Of a stretch of 64,000 bases of DNA, positions 32,204-41,010 are shown in pieces; positions within the stretch are counted from its first letter, which is position 1; the number at the start of each line of letters is the position of its first letter. Position numbers and translations under genes: made by a program. The notes under the pieces are model-generated. The model was not told the DNA's origin, made no database searches, and was given only the letters and a program-made list of their open reading frames with translations. The DNA comes from Lachnoclostridium sp. UBA1175 (lineage in GTDB: Bacteria > Bacillota > Clostridia > Lachnospirales > Lachnospiraceae). Location of the stretch: assembly GCA_002311665.1 (NCBI GenBank), contig DBYX01000021.1, positions 14,639 to 78,638 of the forward strand. The letters run 5' to 3'.

Positions 32204-34459
32204 ATGAGTAATTCCTGTGTAACCCTTCACGACGGCGGTATTTTCCTCGTCAACGGCGTTCCGTCGAACGAAGCGCCCGTAAGCGCCGCGGAGGCGCGCC
32301 GGCAGACGATCGCCTACGGCATTCTTTCCGCGCACAATACCTCCGGCGATGACAGCAAGTTGAAGATAAAATTCGACGCGATGGTGTCCCACGACATCAC
32401 CTACATCGGCATCATCCAGACTGCCCGCGCCAGCGGACTGAAGGAGTTCCCTCTTCCGTACGCGATGACCAACTGCCACAACTCGCTCTGCGCGGTCGGC
32501 GGCACAATCAACGAGGACGACCACGTCTTCGGTCTCTCCGCGGCGAAGAAATTCGGCGGCATCTATGTTCCCGCGAACCAGAGTGTCATCCACTCCTACG
32601 CACGCGAGGAGCTGACCGCCTGCGGCAATATGATCCTCGGCTCCGATTCGCACACCCGCTACGGTGCGCTCGGCACAATGGGCGTCGGTGAGGGTGGCCC
32701 GGAGCTTGTCAAGCAGCTTCTCAACAACACCTGGGACCTCAATATGCCCGAGGTTGTTCTCGTATATGTGACCGGCAAGCCGAAGCGCGGTATCGGTCCT
32801 CACGACATCGCCCTCTCTCTTGTGAAGGCAACGTTCGCAAACGGATTTGTCAAAAACCGCGTGATGGAGTTTGTCGGACCCGGTCTTGCGAATCTTCCGA
32901 TCGATTTCCGCAACGGCATCGACGTGATGACGACGGAGACGACCTGCCTCTCGTCCATCTGGGAGACCGATGAGATCACGAAGGGTCACTACATCGCACA
33001 CGAGCGCACGGAATGCTATAAGAAGCTTGCGCCCGGCGCATGCGCTTACTACGATCGTTTTATCACGGTGGACCTCAATGCGGCGGAGAGCATGATCGCT
33101 CTTCCGTTCCATCCCTCCAACGCTTACACCATTCACGAGTTCGTCGCCAACGCAGACGAGATCCTCGCGGGTGTCGAGGCTGAGGCTGCGACGAAGTTCA
33201 AGGGCCACAAGTATGATCTCCGCAGCAAGGTTCGCGACGGCAAGGTATATGCCGATCAGGGCGTCATCGCCGGCTGCTCCGGCGGTCTGTTTGACAACAT
33301 CGACGAGGCTGCTGCGATCCTCGACCGGAAGAACTGCGGCAACGGGTATTTCTCGCTCAACGTATATCCGACGAGCGTTCCCGTGAGCCTTGAGCTCACG
33401 AAGATCGGAGCCACCGCTTCGCTTCTCAGGGCGGGTGCGATCATCAAGCCGTCCTTCTGCGGTCCCTGCTTCGGTGCGGGTGACGTTCCTGCCAACGACG
33501 GTCTCTCAATCCGCCATACAACGCGCAACTTCCCGAACCGAGAAGGCTCCAAGCCCTCCGACGGACAGCTTGCCGGCGTCGCTCTGATGGACGCGAGAAG
33601 CATTGCCGCTACGGCTGCCAACGGCGGCGTGATTACTGCTGCTACCGACATCGAATACGAGGTTCCGAACCACGAATATCATTTTGACAAGACCGTGTAC
33701 CGCAACCGCATCTATTATGGCTACGGCAAAGCAGACCCGAACGCAGAGCTCATCCTCGGTCCGAACATCACCGACTGGCCCGCAATGGAAGCGCTCACGG
33801 ACAATATGCTCGTGGAGCTCGCTGCGGTCATCCGCGATCCGGTCACCACGACTGACGAGCTGATCCCTTCGGGTGAGACAAGCTCTTACAGAAGCAATCC
33901 GCTTCGCCTTTCCGAGTTCGCTCTCTCCCGCCGTGTTCCCGAGTATGTCGGACGCAGTAAGGCAATCCACACGCTTGACCTCGCGAGACAGAACGGTGAG
34001 TCACCCGAGAAGCTTGTGACCGCGCTCTCCCGGTTCGGCGACGCTGCGGCACTCCTTAAGAATACACAGTTCGGTTCCTGCGTATTCGCGAACCGTCCCG
34101 GCGACGGCTCCGCGCGTGAGCAGGCCGCATCGTGCCAGAAGGTACTCGGCGGTTACGCGAACATCTGCTATGAGTACGCGACCAAGCGCTACCGCAGCAA
34201 CTGCATCAACTGGGGTATTCTTCCCTTCACCCTCCCGGAGGGCGCTGATTTTCCGTACGGGGAAGGCGACTTCGTCTTCATCCCGGATGTGCGCGCAAAG
34301 ATCGCCGCGGGCGACACCGATTTCCCGGCGAAGGTACTCACGAAGGACGGCTCCGTCAGCGATATCCTGCTGCAGATCATCGGTCTCACCGACGAGGAGA
34401 AAACGATCATCCTCGACGGCTGCCTGATCAACTACTACGCGGAGCAGAACAAGCGCTGA
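32204..34459 (+). CDS. Aconitase-superfamily hydratase
   Basis: A 751-residue 4Fe-4S dehydratase. The three cluster ligands are visible: Cys358 (AGCSGG) and Cys419/Cys422 (FCGPCFGAGD). SDSHTRYGALGTMGVGEGG is the active-site substrate loop. The protein resembles the YbhJ-type hydratases more than AcnA or AcnB. Because it is directly followed by an isocitrate dehydrogenase, the simplest role is citrate to isocitrate in an oxidative half-TCA path to 2-oxoglutarate; this is inference from context. Start ATG 32204 has SD AAGGAGAA. A citrate synthase gene is not in the window. Confidence 0.88.
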   Translation: MSNSCVTLHDGGIFLVNGVPSNEAPVSAAEARRQTIAYGILSAHNTSGDDSKLKIKFDAMVSHDITYIGIIQTARASGLKEFPLPYAMTNCHNSLCAVGGTINEDDHVFGLSAAKKFGGIYVPANQSVIHSYAREELTACGNMILGSDSHTRYGALGTMGVGEGGPELVKQLLNNTWDLNMPEVVLVYVTGKPKRGIGPHDIALSLVKATFANGFVKNRVMEFVGPGLANLPIDFRNGIDVMTTETTCLSSIWETDEITKGHYIAHERTECYKKLAPGACAYYDRFITVDLNAAESMIALPFHPSNAYTIHEFVANADEILAGVEAEAATKFKGHKYDLRSKVRDGKVYADQGVIAGCSGGLFDNIDEAAAILDRKNCGNGYFSLNVYPTSVPVSLELTKIGATASLLRAGAIIKPSFCGPCFGAGDVPANDGLSIRHTTRNFPNREGSKPSDGQLAGVALMDARSIAATAANGGVITAATDIEYEVPNHEYHFDKTVYRNRIYYGYGKADPNAELILGPNITDWPAMEALTDNMLVELAAVIRDPVTTTDELIPSGETSSYRSNPLRLSEFALSRRVPEYVGRSKAIHTLDLARQNGESPEKLVTALSRFGDAAALLKNTQFGSCVFANRPGDGSAREQAASCQKVLGGYANICYEYATKRYRSNCINWGILPFTLPEGADFPYGEGDFVFIPDVRAKIAAGDTDFPAKVLTKDGSVSDILLQIIGLTDEEKTIILDGCLINYYAEQNKR

Positions 34460-34513
34460 CCGGCAACAACGCAATCTTATAATTCAACCATACAAAGTCC
34501 GGAGGAATAATCC

Positions 34514-35731
34514 ATGAACAAGATTCAGATGACCACGCCGCTCGTCGAGATGGACGGCGACGAAATGACCCGCATCCTTTGGAAAATGATCAAGGACGAA
34601 CTGATCCTGCCCTTCGTCGATCTGAAGGCGGAATACTACGACCTCGGCCTCGTTAAGCGCGAGGAGACCAAGGACCAGATCACGCTCGACGCAAGCTACG
34701 CGGCGAAGAAGTACGGTGTCGCCGTCAAATGTGCCACCATCACGCCGAACGCGCAGCGTGTCACCGAGTACAATCTCTCGCAGATGTGGAAGAGCCCGAA
34801 CGGCACCATCCGTGCGATCCTCGACGGAACCGTGTTCCGCGCTCCGATCATGATCGAGTCGATCAAGCCCAATGTGCGCTCCTGGGAGAAGCCCATCACG
34901 ATCGCGCGTCACGCATACGGCGATGTTTACAAGAACACCGAATTCCGCATCCCCGGCAAGGGCAAGGCGGAGCTTGTATTCACCGGCGAGGACGGCACGC
35001 AGATGCGCGAGACGATTTACGATTTCGAGTGCCCCGGTGTTCTTCAGGGCATGTACAACAAGGACACCTCGATTGAGTCGTTCGCACGCAGTTGCTTTGA
35101 GTACGCGCTCTCCGTGAAGCAGGACCTCTGGTTCTCTACCAAGGACACGATCAGCAAGAAGTACGATCACCGCTTCAAGGACATTTTCCAAGAGATCTAC
35201 GACAACGAGTACAAGGAAAAGTTTGAGGCCGCAGGCATCACCTACTTCTACACGCTGATCGACGACGCCGTGGCACGCGTGATCCGCTCCAAGGGCGGTT
35301 TTATCTGGGCTTGCAAAAACTACGACGGCGATGTGATGAGCGATATGGTCAGCACAGCGTTCGGTTCGCTCGCTATGATGACGAGTGTACTCGTAAGTCC
35401 CGACGGCAACTTCGAGTATGAGGCTGCACACGGAACCGTGACACGTCACTACTATCGCTATCTCAAGGGCGAAGAGACCTCGACGAACCCTGTCGCAACG
35501 ATCTTCGCTTGGTCCGGCGCTCTCCGCAAGCGCGGCGAGAAGGACGGTCTCTCCGACCTGATCCGCTTCGCGGACTGCCTTGAAGCAGCCGTGATCAAGA
35601 CGCTGAATGACGGCATTATGACGAAGGATCTCGCCGGTCTTGTGAGCGAGGGTTACACCGCTACGCCGGTCAACTCCGCAGACTTCATCGCAGCGATCCG
35701 CGAGCGTCTCACCGCTGCTTTGGAAGGCTGA
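34514..35731 (+). CDS. icd: NADP-dependent isocitrate dehydrogenase, eukaryotic-like type
   Basis: Oxidises isocitrate to 2-oxoglutarate, supplying glutamate synthesis. At 405 residues with TPLVEMDGDEMTRILWKMIK, KCATITPNAQRV, the substrate loop WKSPNGTIRAILDGTVFR and AHGTVTRHYYRY, it belongs to the mitochondrial/cytosolic IDH group rather than the E. coli Icd group. NADP preference follows from that family, not from a test. SD GGAGGAAT. It lies 54 bp after the hydratase gene, in one operon, and is followed by a shared bidirectional terminator. Confidence 0.95.
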   Translation: MNKIQMTTPLVEMDGDEMTRILWKMIKDELILPFVDLKAEYYDLGLVKREETKDQITLDASYAAKKYGVAVKCATITPNAQRVTEYNLSQMWKSPNGTIRAILDGTVFRAPIMIESIKPNVRSWEKPITIARHAYGDVYKNTEFRIPGKGKAELVFTGEDGTQMRETIYDFECPGVLQGMYNKDTSIESFARSCFEYALSVKQDLWFSTKDTISKKYDHRFKDIFQEIYDNEYKEKFEAAGITYFYTLIDDAVARVIRSKGGFIWACKNYDGDVMSDMVSTAFGSLAMMTSVLVSPDGNFEYEAAHGTVTRHYYRYLKGEETSTNPVATIFAWSGALRKRGEKDGLSDLIRFADCLEAAVIKTLNDGIMTKDLAGLVSEGYTATPVNSADFIAAIRERLTAALEG

Positions 35732-35771
35732 TCGCACTTACATCGATATCTGAATTTTCGGACAAACAAGA

Positions 35772-35806
35772 ACAGGCACCGCAGCATTTTCCGCCGCGAT
35801 GCCTGT
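35772..35806. terminator. Bidirectional terminator between icd and the ABC operon
   Basis: Outer stem ACAGGCA/TGCCTGT (35772-35778 with 35800-35806) with inner CGC/GCG and GC/GC pairs. The apical loop is ATTTTCC, the core of the recurrent 9-mer (35785-35793). T-rich sequence follows on both strands. Confidence 0.8.
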
Positions 35807-35829
35807 ATTTTGTCTGTTGTTATGTTAGA

Positions 35830-38667
35830 TCAGATATCGTACTTCGCCAGTATCTCGCTCGGTGTCTTCCGAAGGATCATTAGCACCGGAATGGTGCCGC
35901 AGAATATTCCCAACGCGTACAGGAACACCAGGATGATCAGCGCATACCACACCGGATAGTAGAACATCTTCGTGTTCGACTGGATGTACCAGCTTGCAAT
36001 GCTGCCGAGCACATAGCCCACGATCAGGCTGAGCGTCGCCACGACTCCGGCCTCCACCGCGAAGCGGAACAGGACATTTTTCCTCGTGGCACCGATCGCG
36101 CGGTAAATTCCGATCTCCTTCGTGCGGTTCATGATCATCGATTTCATAATGAAGTACATGCAGAGGCTCATAAACAGAATGATGATAAAGAGATAGAAAC
36201 AAAACGGCACGATCTCTCTTCGGAACTCCTGGAAATAAAGACTCCGGATATCGTCCGGCGTATATACCGCCTTCATTTCGAAATCGTTTTCAAATTCCAC
36301 CTTCGGCGCAGCAACATCACTGAAATGTTCCTTTACATATCTTGTCGCTGCATCGATATCAGAAGCGTGAAGTGCATAATACGGTTTATAGGACGTTGTC
36401 ACATCCAGCGGGTAACTCGACTGCAGATACCCGACGCTGACTGCCCTGTAGTAACTTTGGGACTCCCAGAACGGGCCCGAAGTCATACCGATCTGCTCGC
36501 TGCACTCGATGAAATCCTCGCGCCCGATCACCGCGAACGAACCGCCGTGCGCGTAACTGTGGCCGATCTTTTCAAAGACCAGATGTGAAAGCACTTCCCC
36601 GAGCAACTTTTTCGTCTCTTCGACCTTACGGTAATACTCCGTGATCTTCTCCTGATCCTCGGGATCGGTTACACCCAACCTCTCAAAGTCGAGACTGCCG
36701 TCATCATTCAGGTAGCGGTGCAGATTGTTCAGAAGATCGTATTCCGACAGGAGTTTATAGTCCGGCTCCGGTTCGATCGCATCAATCACCTTCGCTACAC
36801 GGAATGATTTTCCGCGGAGCATGATCGTATCTCCGACTTTGACCTCCTTCGCCGCGAGATCGAGTGCATCCTCGCTCTCATTCGCAATATCCCGTACAAA
36901 GACAATCTCGCCCTTTTGAATGCCGAAATAGTTGTCCTTTGCCATATAGACGTTGCTCAGCCCGTTGTCATCCGAGTATATCGCATACGCCGCATGCACG
37001 ACCTCGTCGATATACACGGCACATTCCTCGGACTCGATCACACAGCCGATCCTCGCCTCCTGATACAAAGACATAAAACGCATCCTGCTGAGTGTACCGA
37101 ACTGACAGCTCGTTCCCATCAGATCATCGTACGTTTTTACGTAATCAAACGGAAAATCCTTCAACAGCTTGTCCGCAAGAGGCTTCGTGATGATGACTCT
37201 TCCGTCCTTGATGCAATCCTTGGAACCGACGATCACCGCCGCATCGGAAGCCAGTTTGGAAGGCAGTACGGTCGCATTCTCGGAAACGTAGCCGGGTTGT
37301 CCGGCATATTCACCGCTATCATACAAGCCGTAGCTCTCAAAGCCACTGACATTGAACTCCAGCGCTTCCTCGTTCGTTACTCCGTCCACATACAGTTGTC
37401 GCACCGTGACGTAATCGATGCCGGACGAAGGATCTGCAGCCGCTGCTCTTATTCTTTCACCTACAGAATCATTGGCCGCAAATACATAGACTATATTGTG
37501 ATTGTACATTGAGCCGATATCCAGATAACTGCGAATTCCGGTTCCGAACACGGCGCACATAAACACAAACACGATTGCGAACATCGCGAGTGTCCTGCGC
37601 AACCGCTTCTTTCCCTTCAGCTTCATCATGGATTTGAAGTTGATCTGGTATCCGCGCTTGACAGACGTCTTGAAATCAAACAGTTTTCCGTAGTCGGAGC
37701 CCTCGAAAGGCGGCAAATCCGTCATATCGAACTCCTGTCGCTGCCTGATCTGCTGCTCTTTCTCCGTGAACACACCGTCGCGCAACTTCAGCTCGCTGAA
37801 TTCATCGATCACCGCTACCTTGGGCGTGTCGATGCGAAGCAACAGTCGTCCGTTGTGATTGACAACCGTCAGTTTGAGCGGTTCCTCCGGCTTGTCGCCG
37901 TAATAGCGCACGTTCACATCGTCGTTGCCGATATTTTCCTCCTGATACTCACCGAGGTACACATCGTTCTTGTCGCGCACGGAATACCCGTTCGCGGATT
38001 CGTTGATCTTCGTGCTGACGATCTTGCCGTCCTTGAGCTCGATGACCGTGTCACAGTAATACTGGACAAGGTTTTCCTCGTGCGTGACGAGTAGCACAAG
38101 TCGATCCTTCGACATCTCCTTGAGGATGTCCATCACCAGGATCGTGTTGGTCTCGTCAAGGTTTCCGGTCGGCTCGTCCGCGAGAATGATCCTCGGATTC
38201 TTGACGATGGCGCGCGCGATCGCGACCCTCTGCTGTTGTCCGCCGGAAAGCGTGTCCGGAAAACGCTTCCGGAACTTGTCCATACCGACGTTTGCAAGCG
38301 CTGCCATAACACGCTTCTCAATCTCCGCCTCGTCGCGCATACCGCACAGAAGCAGCGCATCTGCGACATTTTCGAAGACCGTCTCATCCTTGTTGAGATT
38401 GTAATTCTGGAATATAAATCCGATGTAACGGTTGCGGAGCAGGTCGGTCTTCTCCTCCATCGACATTCCGTCGATCCTGAGCACGCCGGACTCGTAATTG
38501 TCCAGACCGCCGATGACATTGAGCAAGGTTGTCTTACCGCAGCCGGAGGGACCGAAGATCGCACACATACCGCACTCGGGCGCTTCGAGGTTGACATCAT
38601 TGATCACATGGATCTCATTCTGCTTGCCCTTGTTGTAATACTTCTGCAATCCGATAATTTCGATCAC
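35830..38667 (-). CDS. ABC transporter ATPase-FtsX permease fusion, type A (sixth gene of the operon)
   Basis: A 945-residue MacB-like half-transporter. The ATPase is residues 1-220: Walker A GPSGCGKTT (39-47), signature LSGGQQQR (140-147), Walker B IILADEP (160-166), H-loop His196. About 250-350 is a beta-rich domain of unknown function shared by all three type A members. TM1 is about 360-378, then a roughly 430-residue extracytoplasmic domain, then three C-terminal helices (about 815-935) with IGIYRAIGATRKNVLFRFAVE, ending LRKTPSEILAKYDI. The start overlaps the partner's stop by 4 bp (ATGA), indicating translational coupling and a 1:1 heterodimer. The substrate is unknown. Confidence 0.93.
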   Translation of the reverse strand: MIEIIGLQKYYNKGKQNEIHVINDVNLEAPECGMCAIFGPSGCGKTTLLNVIGGLDNYESGVLRIDGMSMEEKTDLLRNRYIGFIFQNYNLNKDETVFENVADALLLCGMRDEAEIEKRVMAALANVGMDKFRKRFPDTLSGGQQQRVAIARAIVKNPRIILADEPTGNLDETNTILVMDILKEMSKDRLVLLVTHEENLVQYYCDTVIELKDGKIVSTKINESANGYSVRDKNDVYLGEYQEENIGNDDVNVRYYGDKPEEPLKLTVVNHNGRLLLRIDTPKVAVIDEFSELKLRDGVFTEKEQQIRQRQEFDMTDLPPFEGSDYGKLFDFKTSVKRGYQINFKSMMKLKGKKRLRRTLAMFAIVFVFMCAVFGTGIRSYLDIGSMYNHNIVYVFAANDSVGERIRAAAADPSSGIDYVTVRQLYVDGVTNEEALEFNVSGFESYGLYDSGEYAGQPGYVSENATVLPSKLASDAAVIVGSKDCIKDGRVIITKPLADKLLKDFPFDYVKTYDDLMGTSCQFGTLSRMRFMSLYQEARIGCVIESEECAVYIDEVVHAAYAIYSDDNGLSNVYMAKDNYFGIQKGEIVFVRDIANESEDALDLAAKEVKVGDTIMLRGKSFRVAKVIDAIEPEPDYKLLSEYDLLNNLHRYLNDDGSLDFERLGVTDPEDQEKITEYYRKVEETKKLLGEVLSHLVFEKIGHSYAHGGSFAVIGREDFIECSEQIGMTSGPFWESQSYYRAVSVGYLQSSYPLDVTTSYKPYYALHASDIDAATRYVKEHFSDVAAPKVEFENDFEMKAVYTPDDIRSLYFQEFRREIVPFCFYLFIIILFMSLCMYFIMKSMIMNRTKEIGIYRAIGATRKNVLFRFAVEAGVVATLSLIVGYVLGSIASWYIQSNTKMFYYPVWYALIILVFLYALGIFCGTIPVLMILRKTPSEILAKYDI

Positions 38668-40994
38668 TGCTCCTCACCTCCTCTCAACGATTTCTTAACG
38701 CTGGTACCGAAGAGGTTCTTGATCTGCTTTCTCGTGACACGCAGTGTCAGCGCCAGCATACCGATGATGATCACCACATACTGCCAGGGCTGCATATAGC
38801 GCAGCATTCCGTTCCACCTCGGGTAATTGTAGATCAGCCACGCGGCGATCGGAAGAAGCAGGATTGAAGGCACAAGCGCCAGCAGCATACGCACATAAAT
38901 ACCGAAGCGTATAACTTTGACCGGGATGCCCATGGACCGCATGATGGCGATGTCCTCACGGAACGCGGACACAGTGCGGTTCGCGCACATATTGATAAAC
39001 ATCGCAACGAAAAGCATGGTCAGCACCCAGACAACCGCGTAGAGAAAACCCTCAAACAGTCTCTCCAGAACATCCTCGATGTCCGAGCGGTATGTCATAT
39101 CGGAGGTGGTTGCGATATAGCCGTCCTCCTTGATCTGCTTCGCTACTTTCGAAGCCTTTCTGTCACTGTTGAAGAACAGACTGGCCTGCAGATACTTTCC
39201 TTCATACTTGCTCAGCATCAATTTCTGTGCAACGCGCAAGCCGACGTACATGACGGTCTCCTTGCGCTTCAGTTCCTTGTTCCAGTCGGGTTCGGGAACA
39301 CAAGACGGACGTTCCGTATAGAAACACTCGCGCCCGAACGAAATCGTATCGTATGTCTTCTCCTGCTCATATTTGTACGGATCATCCATATATTCGATGA
39401 ATTCCGACAATTCCGAGTAGCTGTTGATGCTGTCGAGGTCATACCCCTCGTCCATATCATCCTTGCGGTACAACTGCACCGAGACATCGTCTCCGCTCAG
39501 CAGTTTTTCCGTAAATACCGGATCGTTATAGTAGATCATATCCGGATCCATATCACTGTTGATATTGACTGATACTTTATCCGCATCTTCAAGAATCTTA
39601 CCGTCACACGACACGGAATCCATCTTGATCGGTGTGTTCCTGTAACCTGAGATCACCGAAAGGATTTTAAAGCCTTCCTCAGTGAACAGTGCAAGGCGGT
39701 CCTGCGTATTGTCCGTGATATACTTGACACCGCACACCGTGTATCGTATGTGCCGGATCATCAGTGTATCAAGCGCTATCGAATCGACTCCGTACCACTG
39801 CTGGTAAAAAAGCGGCACATAGAGCAGCACCTCATTCGGCTTTTCGGGGTAACGGCCGATGCTCGGCTTCCCGAAATCCTCATTGCAGGTACAATAGAAT
39901 TCGCCGTCTTCGAAACCGTCCATCTCATACTCATACCAGGATGTCTCCGCCAACGACGTCAGATCGGCCATCCGGACATCGAAAAGATAGTCATAGTGAA
40001 TAACCTTCTCCGCTCCGTACTTCTCCGCCAGTGCGTTCACATCCGTTTCGGAAATGGCTTTACCATCCTTTTGGATCAGCACAAGACGGCCCTCCATAGG
40101 CCGGAACATATGGTTCTTCTCAAACAGGACCTGCGCCTTTCCGCAGAACATCGTCACGAGGAAAATGCCGAATGTGCCGATCAGTAACAACAGGCACAGG
40201 AACATGCTCAGTTTCGGTTTCGCACAGAAGATTGACCTTCCCAGAAGGATCCCGTTGGCTGCGGTCGAGATCTTCTCGTCCTTCTCCACCTTCGGATACT
40301 CCTTCTCCTCCGGTTCCGTGATCATCTGGTCAGCCTCAACCGCGCCGTCGTAGACGCGGATATGCCGCGTCGCAAACTCCTGCACCTGGTCATAGCTGTG
40401 CGTCACCATGATCAACAGCTTATCCCGGGAAACCTCGCGCAAAAGCGCGATGATCTCACGTGACGTCTGCGCATCCAGGTTGCCGGTCGGCTCGTCGGCC
40501 AGAATGATCGGACTGTCCTTCGCAAGTGCTCTCGCGATAACGGTACGCTGCTTCTGACCACCGGACAGCTGGCTTCCCTTCTGCCGCATGTGCTCTTTCA
40601 GGCCGACGCGCTCGATCAACTCGATCGCCCGTTTTCTCCGCTCGATCGGGTCGGTGATCGTCATCAGCGCAAGTTCCACATTTTGCAAAACCGTGAAGCT
40701 CTCCAGAATGTTATAGTTCTGGAAAATGAAAGAGATGTATTTCTCGCGATACTCTTCCCAGTCCGGCTGTAGATAGTGAGAGGTCGGCTGCCCCTCGATG
40801 TAGAGTTCACCCTCCTCGAAAGAATCCATTCCGCTCAACACGTTGAGCAGGGTGGATTTGCCGGAACCGGACGCACCGGTGATCGCAACAAACTCGCCCC
40901 GCTCGAACGAGAGATTTACCCCGCGGATTCCGACGGTCACATTGCCTTCGGAAACATAGATCTTACCGATGTTTTGTAAACGCAGGAAAGACAT
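38664..40994 (-). CDS. ABC transporter ATPase-FtsX permease fusion, type B (fifth gene of the operon)
   Basis: A 776-residue partner of the type A protein downstream. ATPase about 1-225: GASGSGKSTLLNVLSGMD, LSGGQKQRTVIARA, LADEPTGNLD and VTHSYDQV. A short charged linker carries no beta-rich insert. TM1 is about 255-280 (PKLSMFLCLLLLIGTFGIF), then an extracytoplasmic domain of about 370 residues, then three helices at the C-terminus with the IMRSMGIPVKVIRFGIYVRM coupling segment and an ending typical of all type B members (VKKSLRGGEEQ). It lies 16 bp downstream of the preceding type A gene. Confidence 0.93.
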   Translation of the reverse strand: MSFLRLQNIGKIYVSEGNVTVGIRGVNLSFERGEFVAITGASGSGKSTLLNVLSGMDSFEEGELYIEGQPTSHYLQPDWEEYREKYISFIFQNYNILESFTVLQNVELALMTITDPIERRKRAIELIERVGLKEHMRQKGSQLSGGQKQRTVIARALAKDSPIILADEPTGNLDAQTSREIIALLREVSRDKLLIMVTHSYDQVQEFATRHIRVYDGAVEADQMITEPEEKEYPKVEKDEKISTAANGILLGRSIFCAKPKLSMFLCLLLLIGTFGIFLVTMFCGKAQVLFEKNHMFRPMEGRLVLIQKDGKAISETDVNALAEKYGAEKVIHYDYLFDVRMADLTSLAETSWYEYEMDGFEDGEFYCTCNEDFGKPSIGRYPEKPNEVLLYVPLFYQQWYGVDSIALDTLMIRHIRYTVCGVKYITDNTQDRLALFTEEGFKILSVISGYRNTPIKMDSVSCDGKILEDADKVSVNINSDMDPDMIYYNDPVFTEKLLSGDDVSVQLYRKDDMDEGYDLDSINSYSELSEFIEYMDDPYKYEQEKTYDTISFGRECFYTERPSCVPEPDWNKELKRKETVMYVGLRVAQKLMLSKYEGKYLQASLFFNSDRKASKVAKQIKEDGYIATTSDMTYRSDIEDVLERLFEGFLYAVVWVLTMLFVAMFINMCANRTVSAFREDIAIMRSMGIPVKVIRFGIYVRMLLALVPSILLLPIAAWLIYNYPRWNGMLRYMQPWQYVVIIIGMLALTLRVTRKQIKNLFGTSVKKSLRGGEEQ

Positions 40995-41010
40995 AGGTTG
41001 TTAAATCCCC

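Noticed and set aside
31127..33208. A 693-codon open frame on the minus strand spanning past the hydratase start
   Set aside because: Only the part from ATG 31966 is the real gene. The upstream part is antisense to the hydratase and has no SD or promoter of its own.
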